A stretch of 64,000 bases of DNA from Microbacterium lemovicicum (GCF_003991875.1 NZ_CP031423.1:1054001-1118000); one strand, 5' to 3'; positions 51,019 to 59,921 are shown, counted from the first letter of the stretch. Notes: generated by a model from the sequence alone, not told the origin. Numbers and translations: made by a program.

Positions 51019-52335
51019 ATGCGCTTCACTCCTGCCGTCCTCGAGGGCCTCCGGGGCTCGTTCCACCACCTCAAGACGCCGCTCGTCGACGCGCCGGCCG
51101 CCCAGCGCGACCCGGCGGTGATCGAGACGGTCTCCCGCATGTTGCTGGACATCCAGCGCCGCGGCATGGACGCCGTACTCGACTATGCCCGATCGCTCGA
51201 CGGCTACAGCGGGGGAGAGGTCGAGCTCGCACCCGACCGCATCGCCTCGAGCGGCGACCGGCTGCCCGCCGACCTCCGCGCGGCGATCGAGCTCGGATCG
51301 CAGCGCACCCGCGCGTTCGCGGTCGAGCAGCGCTCGCATCTGACGGGCTTCCAGACGGAGCTCGTGCCCGGGCTCGTCACGGGCGTGCGCTACGTCCCGG
51401 TCTCCCGCGTCGGCGCCTACCTGCCCGCCGGTCGCTTCCCCCTGACGGCGAGCGCGTTCATGACCGTCGGCGTGGCCAAGGAGGCCGGCGTGCCGACGGT
51501 CATCGCCTGCACGCCGCCCCAGCCGCACGGCGGCGCCAACGACGCGGTCGTCTACGCCGCGCACCTGTCGGGTGTGGACCGCGTGTTCGTCCTCGGCGGG
51601 GTGCAGGCGCTCGCGGCGATGGCGTACGGGCTCTTGGGCGAGCTGCCCGTCGACATGCTCGTCGGCGCGGGCAACGCCTTCGTCGCCGAGGCGAAACGAC
51701 AGCTGTTCGGCGCCGTCGCCATCGACCTGCTCGCGGGGCCCTCCGAGGTCGCGGTCATCTCCGACGAGACCGCCGACCCCGAGATCGTGGCCGCGGACCT
51801 CCTCGGGCAGGCCGAGCACGGCCCGAACTCGCCCGCCGCGCTCGTGACGACGTCGGAGGAGCACGGCCGCGCCGTCGTCGCCGCTGTCGACCGTCAGCTC
51901 GCCGGACTCGCGACGGAGCCCATCGCCGGGCCCGCCTGGCGCGACTACGGCTCGGTGACGGTCGCCGACGACCGCGAGACGGCTGCTGCGCTCATGGACG
52001 ATCTGGCGCCGGAGCACCTCGAGGTCATCTCGGCCGACGACGACTGGTACCACGACCGGCTGCGCAACTACGGCTCGATCTTCCTCGGACCGTGGAGCAC
52101 CGTCGCCTACTCGGACAAGGGGATGGCGGGCACCAACCACGTGCTCCCGACCGCGGGCGGCGCCAAGCACAGCGCCGGCCTGTCGGTGTCGCGCTTCCTG
52201 AAGCCGCTCACCTACCAGCGCATCGTGCGCGAGGCGACGCCGGAGCTCGCGAACGCCGTCCAGGTGATATCCGACTCCGAGGGCATGGCCGCCCACAGCG
52301 CCACCGCCACCATGCGCCTCGCCACCTACGCCTGA
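51019..52335 (+). CDS. HisD-like alcohol dehydrogenase (catabolic; paralogue 2)
   Basis: A 438-residue histidinol-dehydrogenase homologue with full active-site residues: zinc ligands Gln264, His267, Asp366 and His426, and the Glu332-His333 pair in APEHLEV. It is clearly diverged from paralogue 1 in this window, though both share GPAWRD. It is a single-gene unit controlled by the divergent LysR gene rather than by the LacI operators. Its -10 (TAACGT, 51007-51012) ends 7 bases before the ATG. A different alcohol substrate, or the same one under another signal, is possible. Biosynthetic HisD is less likely because no his genes are near. Confidence 0.88.
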   Translation: MRFTPAVLEGLRGSFHHLKTPLVDAPAAQRDPAVIETVSRMLLDIQRRGMDAVLDYARSLDGYSGGEVELAPDRIASSGDRLPADLRAAIELGSQRTRAFAVEQRSHLTGFQTELVPGLVTGVRYVPVSRVGAYLPAGRFPLTASAFMTVGVAKEAGVPTVIACTPPQPHGGANDAVVYAAHLSGVDRVFVLGGVQALAAMAYGLLGELPVDMLVGAGNAFVAEAKRQLFGAVAIDLLAGPSEVAVISDETADPEIVAADLLGQAEHGPNSPAALVTTSEEHGRAVVAAVDRQLAGLATEPIAGPAWRDYGSVTVADDRETAAALMDDLAPEHLEVISADDDWYHDRLRNYGSIFLGPWSTVAYSDKGMAGTNHVLPTAGGAKHSAGLSVSRFLKPLTYQRIVREATPELANAVQVISDSEGMAAHSATATMRLATYA

Positions 52336-52344
52336 GCGGCGCCG

Positions 52345-52438
52345 CGTCTCGTCCCGCTTCGCCCGCTCGACGACCGGTCGTCGCCTCGCCCGCTCGACGA
52401 CCGGCCCACGCTCCGTGCGCTCGATGACGGGTCGAGCG
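52345..52438 (+). repeat. Imperfect tandem repeat after HisD-like paralogue 2
   Basis: Three rough units (about 52345-52377, 52378-52404 and 52405-52438) share CGCCCGCTCGACGACCGG or a variant of it. Unlike the arrays after the HNH, pfkA and aldolase genes, the unit does not obviously match the upstream gene's last codons. Confidence 0.6.
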
Positions 52439-52481
52439 CACGCGCGGATCGGGATGCGCGGGGACTCATAGGCTGTGCGCC

Positions 52482-53651
52482 ATGACCTCTCCGTCCCCGC
52501 TGTCCCGACCGCACGACGGGACGCCGGCGAGCATCGTCCGGCCGCCGGCATCCCCTCCGGTGCTTCCCGTCGTCCCCCGCAAGGGACGCAGCGCGTCGAT
52601 CTGGCTCATCGCCGTCACCGTCGTGGTGCTGCTGGCCGTCGCGGGGTACTTCCTCGCGGCACTCGGGCCCGCGGCATCCATCGCCGGAATGGTCCTCGCG
52701 CTCATCCCGCTCGCGGGGGTGCTGTTCGCGGTGCGCCTCATCGACCGGTGGGAGCCGGAGCCGCGGAGCCTGGTGATCCTCGCTGTGGCGTGGGGCGCCG
52801 TCGTGGCCGTGGCGATCGCGCTGGGGGTCGATCTGCTGCTGACGCTCGTGCTCGGCCGGGCCGACACGCCCGCGGCGGAGGCGCTCAGCTCCGTCGTGCA
52901 GGCGCCCCTCGTGGAGGAGTTCGCGAAGGGCCTCGGCGTCTTCCTCATCTTCGTGACGGCCCGTCGGGCGTTCGACGGTCCGGTGGACGGGGTCGTGTAC
53001 GGCGCGCTCGTGGGCGCCGGCTTCGCCTTCACCGAGAACATCCAGTACTTCGCCGTCAGCCTCATCGAGGGCGGCGCGACCCAGGCGACGGTCACGTTCT
53101 TCCTGCGGGGCGTGCTCTCGCCGTTCGCGCACGTCATGTTCACCGCGGTCACGGGCTTCGCGCTGGGACTCGCCGCGCGCCGGGGACTCCGCGCGGGGCA
53201 GGCGCTCGGGCTGTGGGTGGCGGGAATGGCGGGCGCCGCCGTGCTGCACGCGCTGTGGAACGGCTCCGCGGCCTTCTTCGACTTCTTCGCGCTCTACGCC
53301 ACGCTGCAGGTGCCCCTCTTCGTCCTGTTCGTGCTCGGAGTGCTGGCGCTGCGCCGGGAGGAGGCGCGGCTCACCCGCGCCCGGCTGGGGGAGTACGCGG
53401 CTGTCGGATGGTTCACCGCCCAGGAGGTCGACATGCTGGCCACGCCGGCCGGACGGCGGGCGGGCATCGCCTGGGCACGCAGCCTGCCCGGCGACCGAGC
53501 CGGCACGATGAAGGCCTTCATCACCGAGGCGACGGCGCTCGCCGCGGCCCGTCAGCGCGCGCTGTCGGGCCGCGATGCCGCGGCCGCCCGAGACGAGCAC
53601 GTGCTGCTGCAGCGGTCGGTCGCCGCCCGAGCTGCGCTGTTCGCCCGCTGA
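52482..53651 (+). CDS. PrsW-type intramembrane metalloprotease
   Basis: A 389-residue membrane protease of the PrsW family, first known from cleavage of an anti-sigma factor in Bacillus. A Pro-rich cytoplasmic N-terminus (1-40) precedes about eight helices. Family motifs are APLVEEFAKGLGVF, FDGPVDGVVYGALVGAGFAFTENIQ and SPFAHVMFTAVTG, giving the glutamates and histidines expected at the metal site. The target here is unknown and no anti-sigma gene is beside it. TAGGCT (52469-52474) ends 8 bases before the ATG, so the mRNA is probably leaderless. Confidence 0.9.
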   Translation: MTSPSPLSRPHDGTPASIVRPPASPPVLPVVPRKGRSASIWLIAVTVVVLLAVAGYFLAALGPAASIAGMVLALIPLAGVLFAVRLIDRWEPEPRSLVILAVAWGAVVAVAIALGVDLLLTLVLGRADTPAAEALSSVVQAPLVEEFAKGLGVFLIFVTARRAFDGPVDGVVYGALVGAGFAFTENIQYFAVSLIEGGATQATVTFFLRGVLSPFAHVMFTAVTGFALGLAARRGLRAGQALGLWVAGMAGAAVLHALWNGSAAFFDFFALYATLQVPLFVLFVLGVLALRREEARLTRARLGEYAAVGWFTAQEVDMLATPAGRRAGIAWARSLPGDRAGTMKAFITEATALAAARQRALSGRDAAAARDEHVLLQRSVAARAALFAR

Positions 53652-53864
53652 CAGCGCGTGTCGTCCGGCCGCGCCGGCCGCGATCACGGCGTCCGGCACG
53701 GCCCTTGACAGCCCCGCACGCTCTGGGCACCATGGGAGAAGACCAACTCAGCGCTCGGTTGACACGCAGGCATCGCCGCGGCACCGGGCGCTGAGTCTGT
53801 GTACGGGGTGTGCATCGGGCCCCGGCGCTTTGACCCGCCCGCTCGGCTCGGGTTGGATGGACCC

Positions 53865-54233
53865 ATGACCAACGAACGCACCAAGCCCGAATTCGACGCC
53901 CCCCAGGGCCCCGCCCCCAGCGACCTCGTCATCCGCGACATCGAGGTGGGCGACGGCGCCGAGGCCAAGCCCGGCGACACGGTCACCGTGCACTACGCCG
54001 GCGTCGAGTACGAGTCCGGCGAGGAGTTCGACTCCTCCTGGGGCCGGGGCGAGAGCATCCAGTTCCCCCTTCGCGGCCTCATCCAGGGGTGGCAGGACGG
54101 CATCCCGGGCATGAAGGTCGGCGGCCGCCGCGAGCTCGTCATCCCGCCGCACCTGGCGTACGGTCCCGCCGGCGGACACTTCCTCGGCGGCAAGACCCTC
54201 ATCTTCATCATCGATCTGCTCGCCGTCGGCTGA
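53865..54233 (+). CDS. FKBP-type peptidyl-prolyl cis-trans isomerase
   Basis: A 122-residue single FKBP domain that speeds proline isomerisation in protein folding. Conserved active-site strands appear: VTVHYAGVEYESGEEFDSSW, IQGWQDGIPGMKVGGRRELV and IPPHLAYGP. No signal peptide, so it is cytoplasmic. The ATG at 53865 is chosen over one 66 bases upstream because the domain starts soon after it. The 213 bases before it hold a TTGACA motif but no gene that I can support. Confidence 0.94.
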   Translation: MTNERTKPEFDAPQGPAPSDLVIRDIEVGDGAEAKPGDTVTVHYAGVEYESGEEFDSSWGRGESIQFPLRGLIQGWQDGIPGMKVGGRRELVIPPHLAYGPAGGHFLGGKTLIFIIDLLAVG

Positions 54234-54384
54234 TCCCGCTGAGCGAGACCGGAGGAGCGGGTGCCGCGGCATCCGCTCCTTCGTCGTCTCCGACGCCTGA
54301 TACATTCAAGGGAATAGATCTGCGCGTCCCGCGTTCCATCTCCCGAAACGCCGGATCACCGGCCCGTCTTGGAGGACCGACATC

Positions 54385-54945
54385 ATGACCACCACGAACA
54401 CCATCGACATCCCCGGATACAAGCCCGGCACGTGGGAGCTCGACCCCTCGCACAGCGAGGTCGGCTTCACCGTGCGTCACATGATGATCTCGAAGGTGCG
54501 CGGCTCCTTCGGCATCAAGAGCGCCACCTTCATCGCCCCGGAGAACCCCCTCGAGGCCTCCGTCACCGCGCACGTGGACGCCGCATCGCTCGACACCAAG
54601 GACGAGGGTCGCGACCAGCACCTCCGCTCGGCCGACTTCTTCGACGTCGAGACCTACCCGTCGATCGACTTCGTCTCGACCGGCGTCCGCGTCGAGGACG
54701 GCGAGATGCTCGTCGACGGCGACCTGACCATGCACGGCGTGACCAAGCCCGTCACCTTCGAGTTCGAGTTCGGCGGCTTCGGCACCGACCCGTGGGGCAA
54801 CTCCAAGGCCGGCGCGACCGCCAAGGCCGTCGTCAACCGCGAGGACTTCGGTCTGACGTGGAACGCCGCGCTCGAGACCGGCGGCGTTCTCGTCGGCAAG
54901 GACGTCACCATCACGCTCGACCTGCAGGGCGCGCACCAGGCCTGA
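54385..54945 (+). CDS. YceI-family lipocalin-like protein
   Basis: A 186-residue YceI protein with the extended beta-barrel that binds long-chain isoprenoid-type ligands in characterised members. Typical parts are WELDPSHSEVGFTVRHMMISKVRG at the start and TMHGVTKPVTFEFEFGGFG later. It lacks a signal peptide, so it is cytoplasmic here. The gene follows a region with a TACATT-like -10. Its last 35 bases overlap the 3' end of the convergent transporter gene. Confidence 0.93.
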   Translation: MTTTNTIDIPGYKPGTWELDPSHSEVGFTVRHMMISKVRGSFGIKSATFIAPENPLEASVTAHVDAASLDTKDEGRDQHLRSADFFDVETYPSIDFVSTGVRVEDGEMLVDGDLTMHGVTKPVTFEFEFGGFGTDPWGNSKAGATAKAVVNREDFGLTWNAALETGGVLVGKDVTITLDLQGAHQA

Positions 54946-55903
54946 TCGCCGGTGCTCCGGAGGGACCGCTCGCCTCGGCGATGCGGTCCCTTCGTCGTCC
55001 CAGGGCGCGCAGGCGGTCCTGCGCCAGCACGATGCCCGCGAACACGACGAGGGCGCCGACGGGCTCGTTCCAGGTCAGCGGCTCCTGCAGGACCGTCATC
55101 CCGAGGGCGACGCCCACGATCGGCGTGATGTACGTCACCGTCGAGGCGCGGGTCGGCCCCCATGCGCGCAGCGTGTTCTGGTTCCAGATGTAGACCACGC
55201 CGGTGCCGAGGCAGCCGAGCGCGATCATCGACAGCACGACCGGCGGAGTGAGCGAGACCGGGCCGAGTGCGATCGCCGGCGTCAGGACGACCATGACGGC
55301 GGCGCCGAGCCCGATGTTGAGGAACGAGAAGGTGAGCGCGCTCATGCCGGTGCGCGGCACGAAGCGCCGCATGTACGCGAGGCTGAAGCCGTAGCAGGCC
55401 GTCGCTCCGAGCATGGCGACCTGCGCGGGGATGCTCTGGGCGAGATCCAGCCCCTGCCAGGGCGCGATGATGACCCCGACCCCCAGCATCCCGATCAGGA
55501 TGCCCGTCAGCTGCACGGGTCGCAGCTTCTCGACGCGGAAGAGCAGCCCCGCCATGACCGCCGTCATGATCGGCGTGGTCGCGTTGTAGATGCTCGCGAG
55601 GCCCGACGTGACGTGCTGCTGGGCCCACGAGAACAGCAGGAACGGCAGCACGCAGAAACTGATGCCGAGCACGAGCATGTGTCCCCAGACACGGATGCTG
55701 CGGGGCAGCCGCTCGCGCCGGATGGCCACGAACGCACCGAGGGTGATGGCCCCGAGCACCAGGCGCGACCACGCCACCTGGGCGGGGCTCAGCCCCTCCA
55801 GCCCGACCTTCATGAACAGGAAGCTCGACCCCCACACGATGCCGCACAGGACGAACTGCACCGTCACGGTGGCGGAGGTCGGGGTGCGCGGAGCGTCGGT
55901 CAC
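54911..55903 (-). CDS. DMT-superfamily (EamA) transporter
   Basis: A 330-residue membrane protein with ten predicted helices in two EamA repeats, the layout of drug/metabolite exporters. No substrate can be read from the sequence. A basic cytoplasmic C-terminal tail of about 35 residues follows. The GTG at 55903 lies 7 bases after a -10 box TAGGTT (minus 55915-55910), implying leaderless transcription. It overlaps the YceI gene tail to tail. Confidence 0.9.
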   Translation of the reverse strand: MTDAPRTPTSATVTVQFVLCGIVWGSSFLFMKVGLEGLSPAQVAWSRLVLGAITLGAFVAIRRERLPRSIRVWGHMLVLGISFCVLPFLLFSWAQQHVTSGLASIYNATTPIMTAVMAGLLFRVEKLRPVQLTGILIGMLGVGVIIAPWQGLDLAQSIPAQVAMLGATACYGFSLAYMRRFVPRTGMSALTFSFLNIGLGAAVMVVLTPAIALGPVSLTPPVVLSMIALGCLGTGVVYIWNQNTLRAWGPTRASTVTYITPIVGVALGMTVLQEPLTWNEPVGALVVFAGIVLAQDRLRALGRRRDRIAEASGPSGAPAIRPGARPAGRA

Positions 55904-56025
55904 CCTGCGAACCTAGCGCCGGCCGCCGACGCGGCACGTGGGCGTGTACAGCTGCGTCCGAAACCCGCCGACACCTGGCAGTCCGGCGCCGTCCAGGAAG
56001 GACGCGTCCGGCGCGGGTGCGCGGT

Positions 56026-57336
56026 TCAGGGCTCGGGATGCAGGGCGTCGTAGTCGCGGAAGCGCGGGTTCGCGCGCACGAGCAGCCACACGAGCGTCAC
56101 GATGACCAGGCCGCCGATGAGCGGCGGGAACCACAGCGTGGTGAGTGTCGCGAGGGTGCCGGCGTAGAGCGCGCCGACGCGGGGCCCGCCCGCCACGACC
56201 ACCACGAAGATGCCCTGCAGACGCCCGCGGATCGCGTCGGGGACGGCGGCCTGCATCATCGTCGAGCGGTAGATCGCGCTGACGTTGTCGGCTGCGCCCG
56301 CGACGGCGAGGAAGACGAAGGCGACGGCGATGAGCGCGAGGTTCGCGGACTGCTCGCCGACGTCGGCGGGCGCGAAGACGCCGAGAGCGGCGGCCAGCAG
56401 CACGGCGCCGAAGGCGAGGATCGCGAGCCCGTAGACCTGGATGGACCGCTGGATGCCGATGCCGTGGTGGCGCACCCTGCCGATCGGGCCGGAGAACAGG
56501 CTCGAGAGGAAGGCCCCGGCCGCGAACGCGGCCGTCAGCACGCCCGTCGTGATCGGCCCGCCGCCGAGGAGCAGGGCGCCGATCGCCGGGAACAGCGCGA
56601 GCGGCTGGCCGAAGGTCATCGCCGTGATGTCGAGGAGGTACTGCAGGCGGATGTTGGTCGCCCGCCGCAGGAACGTCCACCCGTCCTTCAGCGACTCGAG
56701 GCCCGGCTTGACGATGACCCCCTCCGGACGGATGCTCGGCAGCGTGAACAGGCCGAGGAAGAGAGACAGCATCAGCACGACGTCGATCGTGTAGGTCCAC
56801 TGGTAGCCGGCGACCGCGACGAGGATGCCCGCGAGCGCGGGCCCCGCCATCACCATGACGCCGACGGTGATGCCGTTGAGCGCGGCGGCCGCCGGCAGGA
56901 GGTCACGGGGGAGGAGGCGCGGTGTGATCGCCGACTTCGTGGCCATCACGATGGAGTTCGCCGCGGCGTTGACGACGCTGAGGAGGTAGAGCCACCACAC
57001 CGTCTCGAGGTGGCCCCAGGCGAGTCCGGCCAGCACGGCGGTGGAGACCCAGGTGACGGATGCGGCGATGAGCGCCACCGTCTTGCGGTCGAACGCGTCG
57101 GCCAGCATCCCTCCGTAGAGGCCCGCGAGCACCATGGGCACGAGGCCGGCGACGGCGATCATCGAGACGGCGAAGGTGTCCTGCGTGAGCTCGTAGACGT
57201 GGAGCATGACCGCGACGATCGTCAGCTGTCCGCCGAGTCCGGCGAGCGTCGAGCCGATCCAGAGCCGCGCGAACGCCGGGCTGGCGGAGAAGGGGCGCAG
57301 GTCGAGGAAGTGCTCGCGGCGCAGGCGCGTCTTCAC
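56026..57336 (-). CDS. MFS transporter (enterobactin exporter EntS-like group)
   Basis: A 436-residue major facilitator with twelve predicted helices. Its features (LWIGSTLAGLGGQLTIVAV, then GLYGGMLADAFDRKTVALI) fit the MFS_3/EntS-like group of exporters, which includes siderophore and macrolide pumps. No biosynthetic genes are near, so the substrate is unknown. The start is a GTG at 57336 with AGAGGTG-like sequence. A likely -10 lies about 35 bases upstream. Divergent from rpsO. Confidence 0.9.
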   Translation of the reverse strand: MKTRLRREHFLDLRPFSASPAFARLWIGSTLAGLGGQLTIVAVMLHVYELTQDTFAVSMIAVAGLVPMVLAGLYGGMLADAFDRKTVALIAASVTWVSTAVLAGLAWGHLETVWWLYLLSVVNAAANSIVMATKSAITPRLLPRDLLPAAAALNGITVGVMVMAGPALAGILVAVAGYQWTYTIDVVLMLSLFLGLFTLPSIRPEGVIVKPGLESLKDGWTFLRRATNIRLQYLLDITAMTFGQPLALFPAIGALLLGGGPITTGVLTAAFAAGAFLSSLFSGPIGRVRHHGIGIQRSIQVYGLAILAFGAVLLAAALGVFAPADVGEQSANLALIAVAFVFLAVAGAADNVSAIYRSTMMQAAVPDAIRGRLQGIFVVVVAGGPRVGALYAGTLATLTTLWFPPLIGGLVIVTLVWLLVRANPRFRDYDALHPEP

Positions 57337-57420
57337 CTCTTCGTTCCGACGGCGCCCACCACGTCTCCGACCCTAACGGGTGCCCGCAGCCTCGGGACGC
57401 GGCATCCGTCCCATCCCTGA

Positions 57421-57426
57421 TAGACT
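57421..57426 (+). promoter_or_regulatory. Candidate rpsO -10 box
   Basis: TAGACT preceded by TGA. It would give a leader of about 84 bases before rpsO. S15 represses its own mRNA in several bacteria through leader structures, so this leader may be regulatory; I could not identify a specific fold by eye. Confidence 0.4.
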
Positions 57427-57516
57427 CGCAAGGTTGCCGTTTGATCGGCCGCGGATAAAGAGAGCTCGCACATCGTGTGCCGGGCGCCGCGCAGTGAGAG
57501 AAAGGGGATCCCATCT

Positions 57517-57786
57517 ATGCCGCTCGATTCTGACGCCAAGAAGGCGATCATCGACCAGTACGCCACGCACCCCGGTGACACCGGATCCCCCGAGGTGCAG
57601 GTTGCGATGCTGTCGCAGCGCATCAAGGACCTCACCGAGCACCTGAAGGAGCACAAGCACGACCACCACTCGCGTCGTGGTCTGTTCCTGATGGTCGGTC
57701 AGCGTCGCCGTCTGCTCGGCTACCTCCAGGACATCGACATCGCCCGTTACCGGTCGCTGATCGAGCGCCTGGGGCTTCGCCGCTGA
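57517..57786 (+). CDS. rpsO: 30S ribosomal protein S15
   Basis: An 89-residue S15, full family length, a primary 16S rRNA binder in the central domain of the 30S subunit. Conserved blocks are [34 protein letters not shown] and [20 protein letters not shown] lies before the ATG. The gene is alone here; the pnp gene that often follows rpsO is not present in the next 6 kb, and a terminator closes the transcript. Confidence 0.98.
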   Translation: MPLDSDAKKAIIDQYATHPGDTGSPEVQVAMLSQRIKDLTEHLKEHKHDHHSRRGLFLMVGQRRRLLGYLQDIDIARYRSLIERLGLRR

Positions 57787-57810
57787 CTCGCAGCCGCGTA
57801 TATCGCCTTC

Positions 57811-57843
57811 CGAAGGCCGTCCCACGGTGTGGGGCGGCCTTCG
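57811..57843. terminator. Terminator hairpin after rpsO
   Basis: A 15 bp stem with one G-T pair (57811-57825 with 57829-57843) and a three-base loop, starting 25 bases after the rpsO stop. It lies between convergent genes and could end the amide hydrolase transcript too. Confidence 0.82.
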
Positions 57844-57892
57844 TGCTGTCCGGCGCGCAGTCGCGCGCGTCCGCGAAGCGCCCGGACGCCGC

Positions 57893-58834
57893 TCAGTAGC
57901 TGAGCGTCGCCGGTTCGAGTCCCCTCGTCTGATCGCCCACCAGCGAGAGCTGCGTCGGGTCGAGGCGCCGCACCTCGGCGGTCCCGGCGAGGTCGTCGAG
58001 GCATACCCAGAAGATGTTCGGGCTGCGGGTCGCGCCGAAGTAGTAGACCCGGTTGGTCAGGTCGGCGCCGGCGCGCCACCACGTCGGGTAGACGTCGCCG
58101 GTCGAGTACGGCGCCCCGAACGGCACCGAGACGTTCGCGATGAGCTGGAACACGCCGGCCACGGCCTGCTCCTCGTTCTCCGGCTCCGGCAGGTGGTGCA
58201 GGAAGTAGGCGGCCCGCACGAAGCGGTCGAGCGAGGTGATGTCGCCCGGGGGCGGCAGCTCGCCGCCGAACGGGCGGTAGCGCGCGAGGTTCGCGAGCTG
58301 CTCGTCGAGCGCGGGGGAGTTGGCCATCACGGTGTACTCCGGTCCGTGGTGCACCACGAGGGCGCCGTCGATCGGCTCGATGACGGCCGCGTCGCCGCTG
58401 GCGTCCTCCAGGGCGATGTGCACGCCCATCTCCAGCCCCCGGAACAGCGGCGAGGTGATGCGCACGCGGTCGAGGTCGGCCACGGCCTCGGCGACCGTGG
58501 CGTAGGAGTCCAGCAGGTACTGCGTCCACAGGGCGTTGGCGAGCGTCGGCCGCCCGTCGGGCTCCGGGAAGGACACGTCCTCCGGGTCGAGGTAGAGGGC
58601 GTGGGCGGCGAACCCGCGCTCGTTCATCCCATCGACCGTGCCCACGCCCCACATGCTGGTGACGACGCTGCTGTAGCGCGACGTCCAGCGCAGCGCCTCC
58701 TCGTCGGGCCCGCCGCGGCGTTCGGTGCCACGGGGCACGAACCAGAGCTCGGGCTCGTCGCTGACGGCCCAGTCCATGCAGCGGCTGACCGTCTTGGCGA
58801 CGGCATTGTCATTCCAGAAGATGCGGGTGCACAC
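57893..58834 (-). CDS. Linear amide C-N hydrolase, choloylglycine/penicillin V acylase-like (Ntn)
   Basis: A 313-residue Ntn-hydrolase. The initiator is followed directly by Cys2 (MCTRIFW), which becomes the N-terminal nucleophile after Met removal. Arg18 and Asp21 of the RxMDW-type motif and an asparagine in VMANSP are in place. Relatives hydrolyse bile salts, penicillin V or acyl-homoserine lactones; environmental actinobacteria make an acyl-HSL or other N-acyl amide substrate more plausible than bile salts, but this is an inference. The GTG start lies 8 bases after a -10 TACGCT (minus 58847-58842). No signal peptide. Confidence 0.9.
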   Translation of the reverse strand: MCTRIFWNDNAVAKTVSRCMDWAVSDEPELWFVPRGTERRGGPDEEALRWTSRYSSVVTSMWGVGTVDGMNERGFAAHALYLDPEDVSFPEPDGRPTLANALWTQYLLDSYATVAEAVADLDRVRITSPLFRGLEMGVHIALEDASGDAAVIEPIDGALVVHHGPEYTVMANSPALDEQLANLARYRPFGGELPPPGDITSLDRFVRAAYFLHHLPEPENEEQAVAGVFQLIANVSVPFGAPYSTGDVYPTWWRAGADLTNRVYYFGATRSPNIFWVCLDDLAGTAEVRRLDPTQLSLVGDQTRGLEPATLSY

Positions 58835-58901
58835 GAGCGCGAGCGTAGCCGCCGGACACGGCCGCAGACGGTGCGACGCAGCGGCGGTCGCGGATGTGCC
58901 G

Positions 58902-59921
58902 TCAGGATGTCGCGGCGCGCGCTTTCACGAGGTCGCCGTGCCAGCGCTCGGCGACATCCGGGTGGGCGCGCAGGCGGGATTTCAGCGCGTTCTCGCCGTA
59001 CAGGGCGTGGATCGGGTTGCTCGGGTCCTGCGTCACGCCGCGGGCCTCGGCGGCCAGCTCTGCCGGCAGCTCGAGCAGCGGCAGGCGCTGATCGAGCGCG
59101 GGGTTGAAGAAGAAGGGGACCGAGATGCGGTCGTCCGGAAGCCGCGGCGAGATCACCCGGTGGTTCGTCGCCGTCAGGTAGCCCTGCGTGGCGTACTCGA
59201 GCAGCTCACCGATGTTGACGACGAAGGCGCCGGGCACGGAGGGGGCGTCGACCCACTCGCCGTCGCGCTCCACCTGGAGACCGCCCTTGCCGGGCTCGAC
59301 CCACAGCAGCGTCAGCACACCGGAGTCCTTGTGCGCGCCGACGCCCTGCTGGGGCTCGGGGGCGTCGGTGCCGGGGTAGCGGACGATCTTGATGAGGGTG
59401 GACGGCTCGCCGAAGTGGTCGTCGAAGTAGCCCTCCGCAGCGCCGAGGGACAGGGCCCAGGCGCGGAGCAGCTTGCGCGCCACGCCGGAGAGGTGGTCGT
59501 GCCACTCCGAGACGACCTCTCGCAGCTCGGGCTGCGCGGCCGGCCAGAGATTCGGTCCGGTGAGACGGGCGAAGTCGGGCGCGTCGGGGTCGTCGACGGC
59601 GGCGCGCTCCGGTCCGATGTCGATCTGCTCGCGCCAGTCGACGGCGCCCTGGGTGCGCTCCCCGCCCACCCGCGTGTAGCCGCGGAAGTGGGGGCTGGTG
59701 ATGTTCTCGATGGCGAGCTTCTCGGCCTCGGGGAGCGTGAAGAACGCGCGGGCCGCCTCGTGCAGTCGCTGCTCGAGCTCAGGGGAGACGCCCGTTCCGG
59801 TGAGGTAGAAGAACCCCACATCGTGGGTCGCCGCGCGGAGATCGTCGCGGAATCGCGCGGCGGCCTCGGGGCCGTCGTCGAGGCGGGACAGATCGAGGAT
59901 GGGCAGGGTCGGCTCGGACAT
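58902..59921 (-). CDS. Isopenicillin N synthase-like 2-oxoglutarate/Fe(II) oxygenase
   Basis: A 339-residue non-haem iron oxygenase of the plant-type/IPNS family. The iron ligands are His197, Asp199 and His254, and Arg265-x-Ser267 would bind the 2-oxoglutarate carboxylate. The N-terminal DIOX_N domain is present (GFFYLTGTGV). In actinobacteria such stand-alone enzymes are usually uncharacterised; no antibiotic gene cluster surrounds it. The ATG lies 7 bases after a -10 TAGCCT (minus 59933-59928), so the mRNA is likely leaderless. It is divergent from efeU. Confidence 0.9.
   Translation of the reverse strand: MSEPTLPILDLSRLDDGPEAAARFRDDLRAATHDVGFFYLTGTGVSPELEQRLHEAARAFFTLPEAEKLAIENITSPHFRGYTRVGGERTQGAVDWREQIDIGPERAAVDDPDAPDFARLTGPNLWPAAQPELREVVSEWHDHLSGVARKLLRAWALSLGAAEGYFDDHFGEPSTLIKIVRYPGTDAPEPQQGVGAHKDSGVLTLLWVEPGKGGLQVERDGEWVDAPSVPGAFVVNIGELLEYATQGYLTATNHRVISPRLPDDRISVPFFFNPALDQRLPLLELPAELAAEARGVTQDPSNPIHALYGENALKSRLRAHPDVAERWHGDLVKARAATS

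Noticed and set aside
50941..52551. Long open frame extending the LysR frame antisense to the second HisD-like gene
   Set aside because: The helix-turn-helix domain begins at 50940, with a good -10 box, and everything before that is the complement of a well-supported gene.
53731..53793. A 20-residue small protein gene upstream of the FKBP gene
   Set aside because: It begins at an ATG after a TTGACA motif, but there is no convincing -10 or ribosome-binding site and no comparison to show conservation.
57893..58834. Bile salt hydrolase
   Set aside because: The Ntn fold is shared by several amidases and nothing in the context suggests a gut habitat; a broader call is safer.
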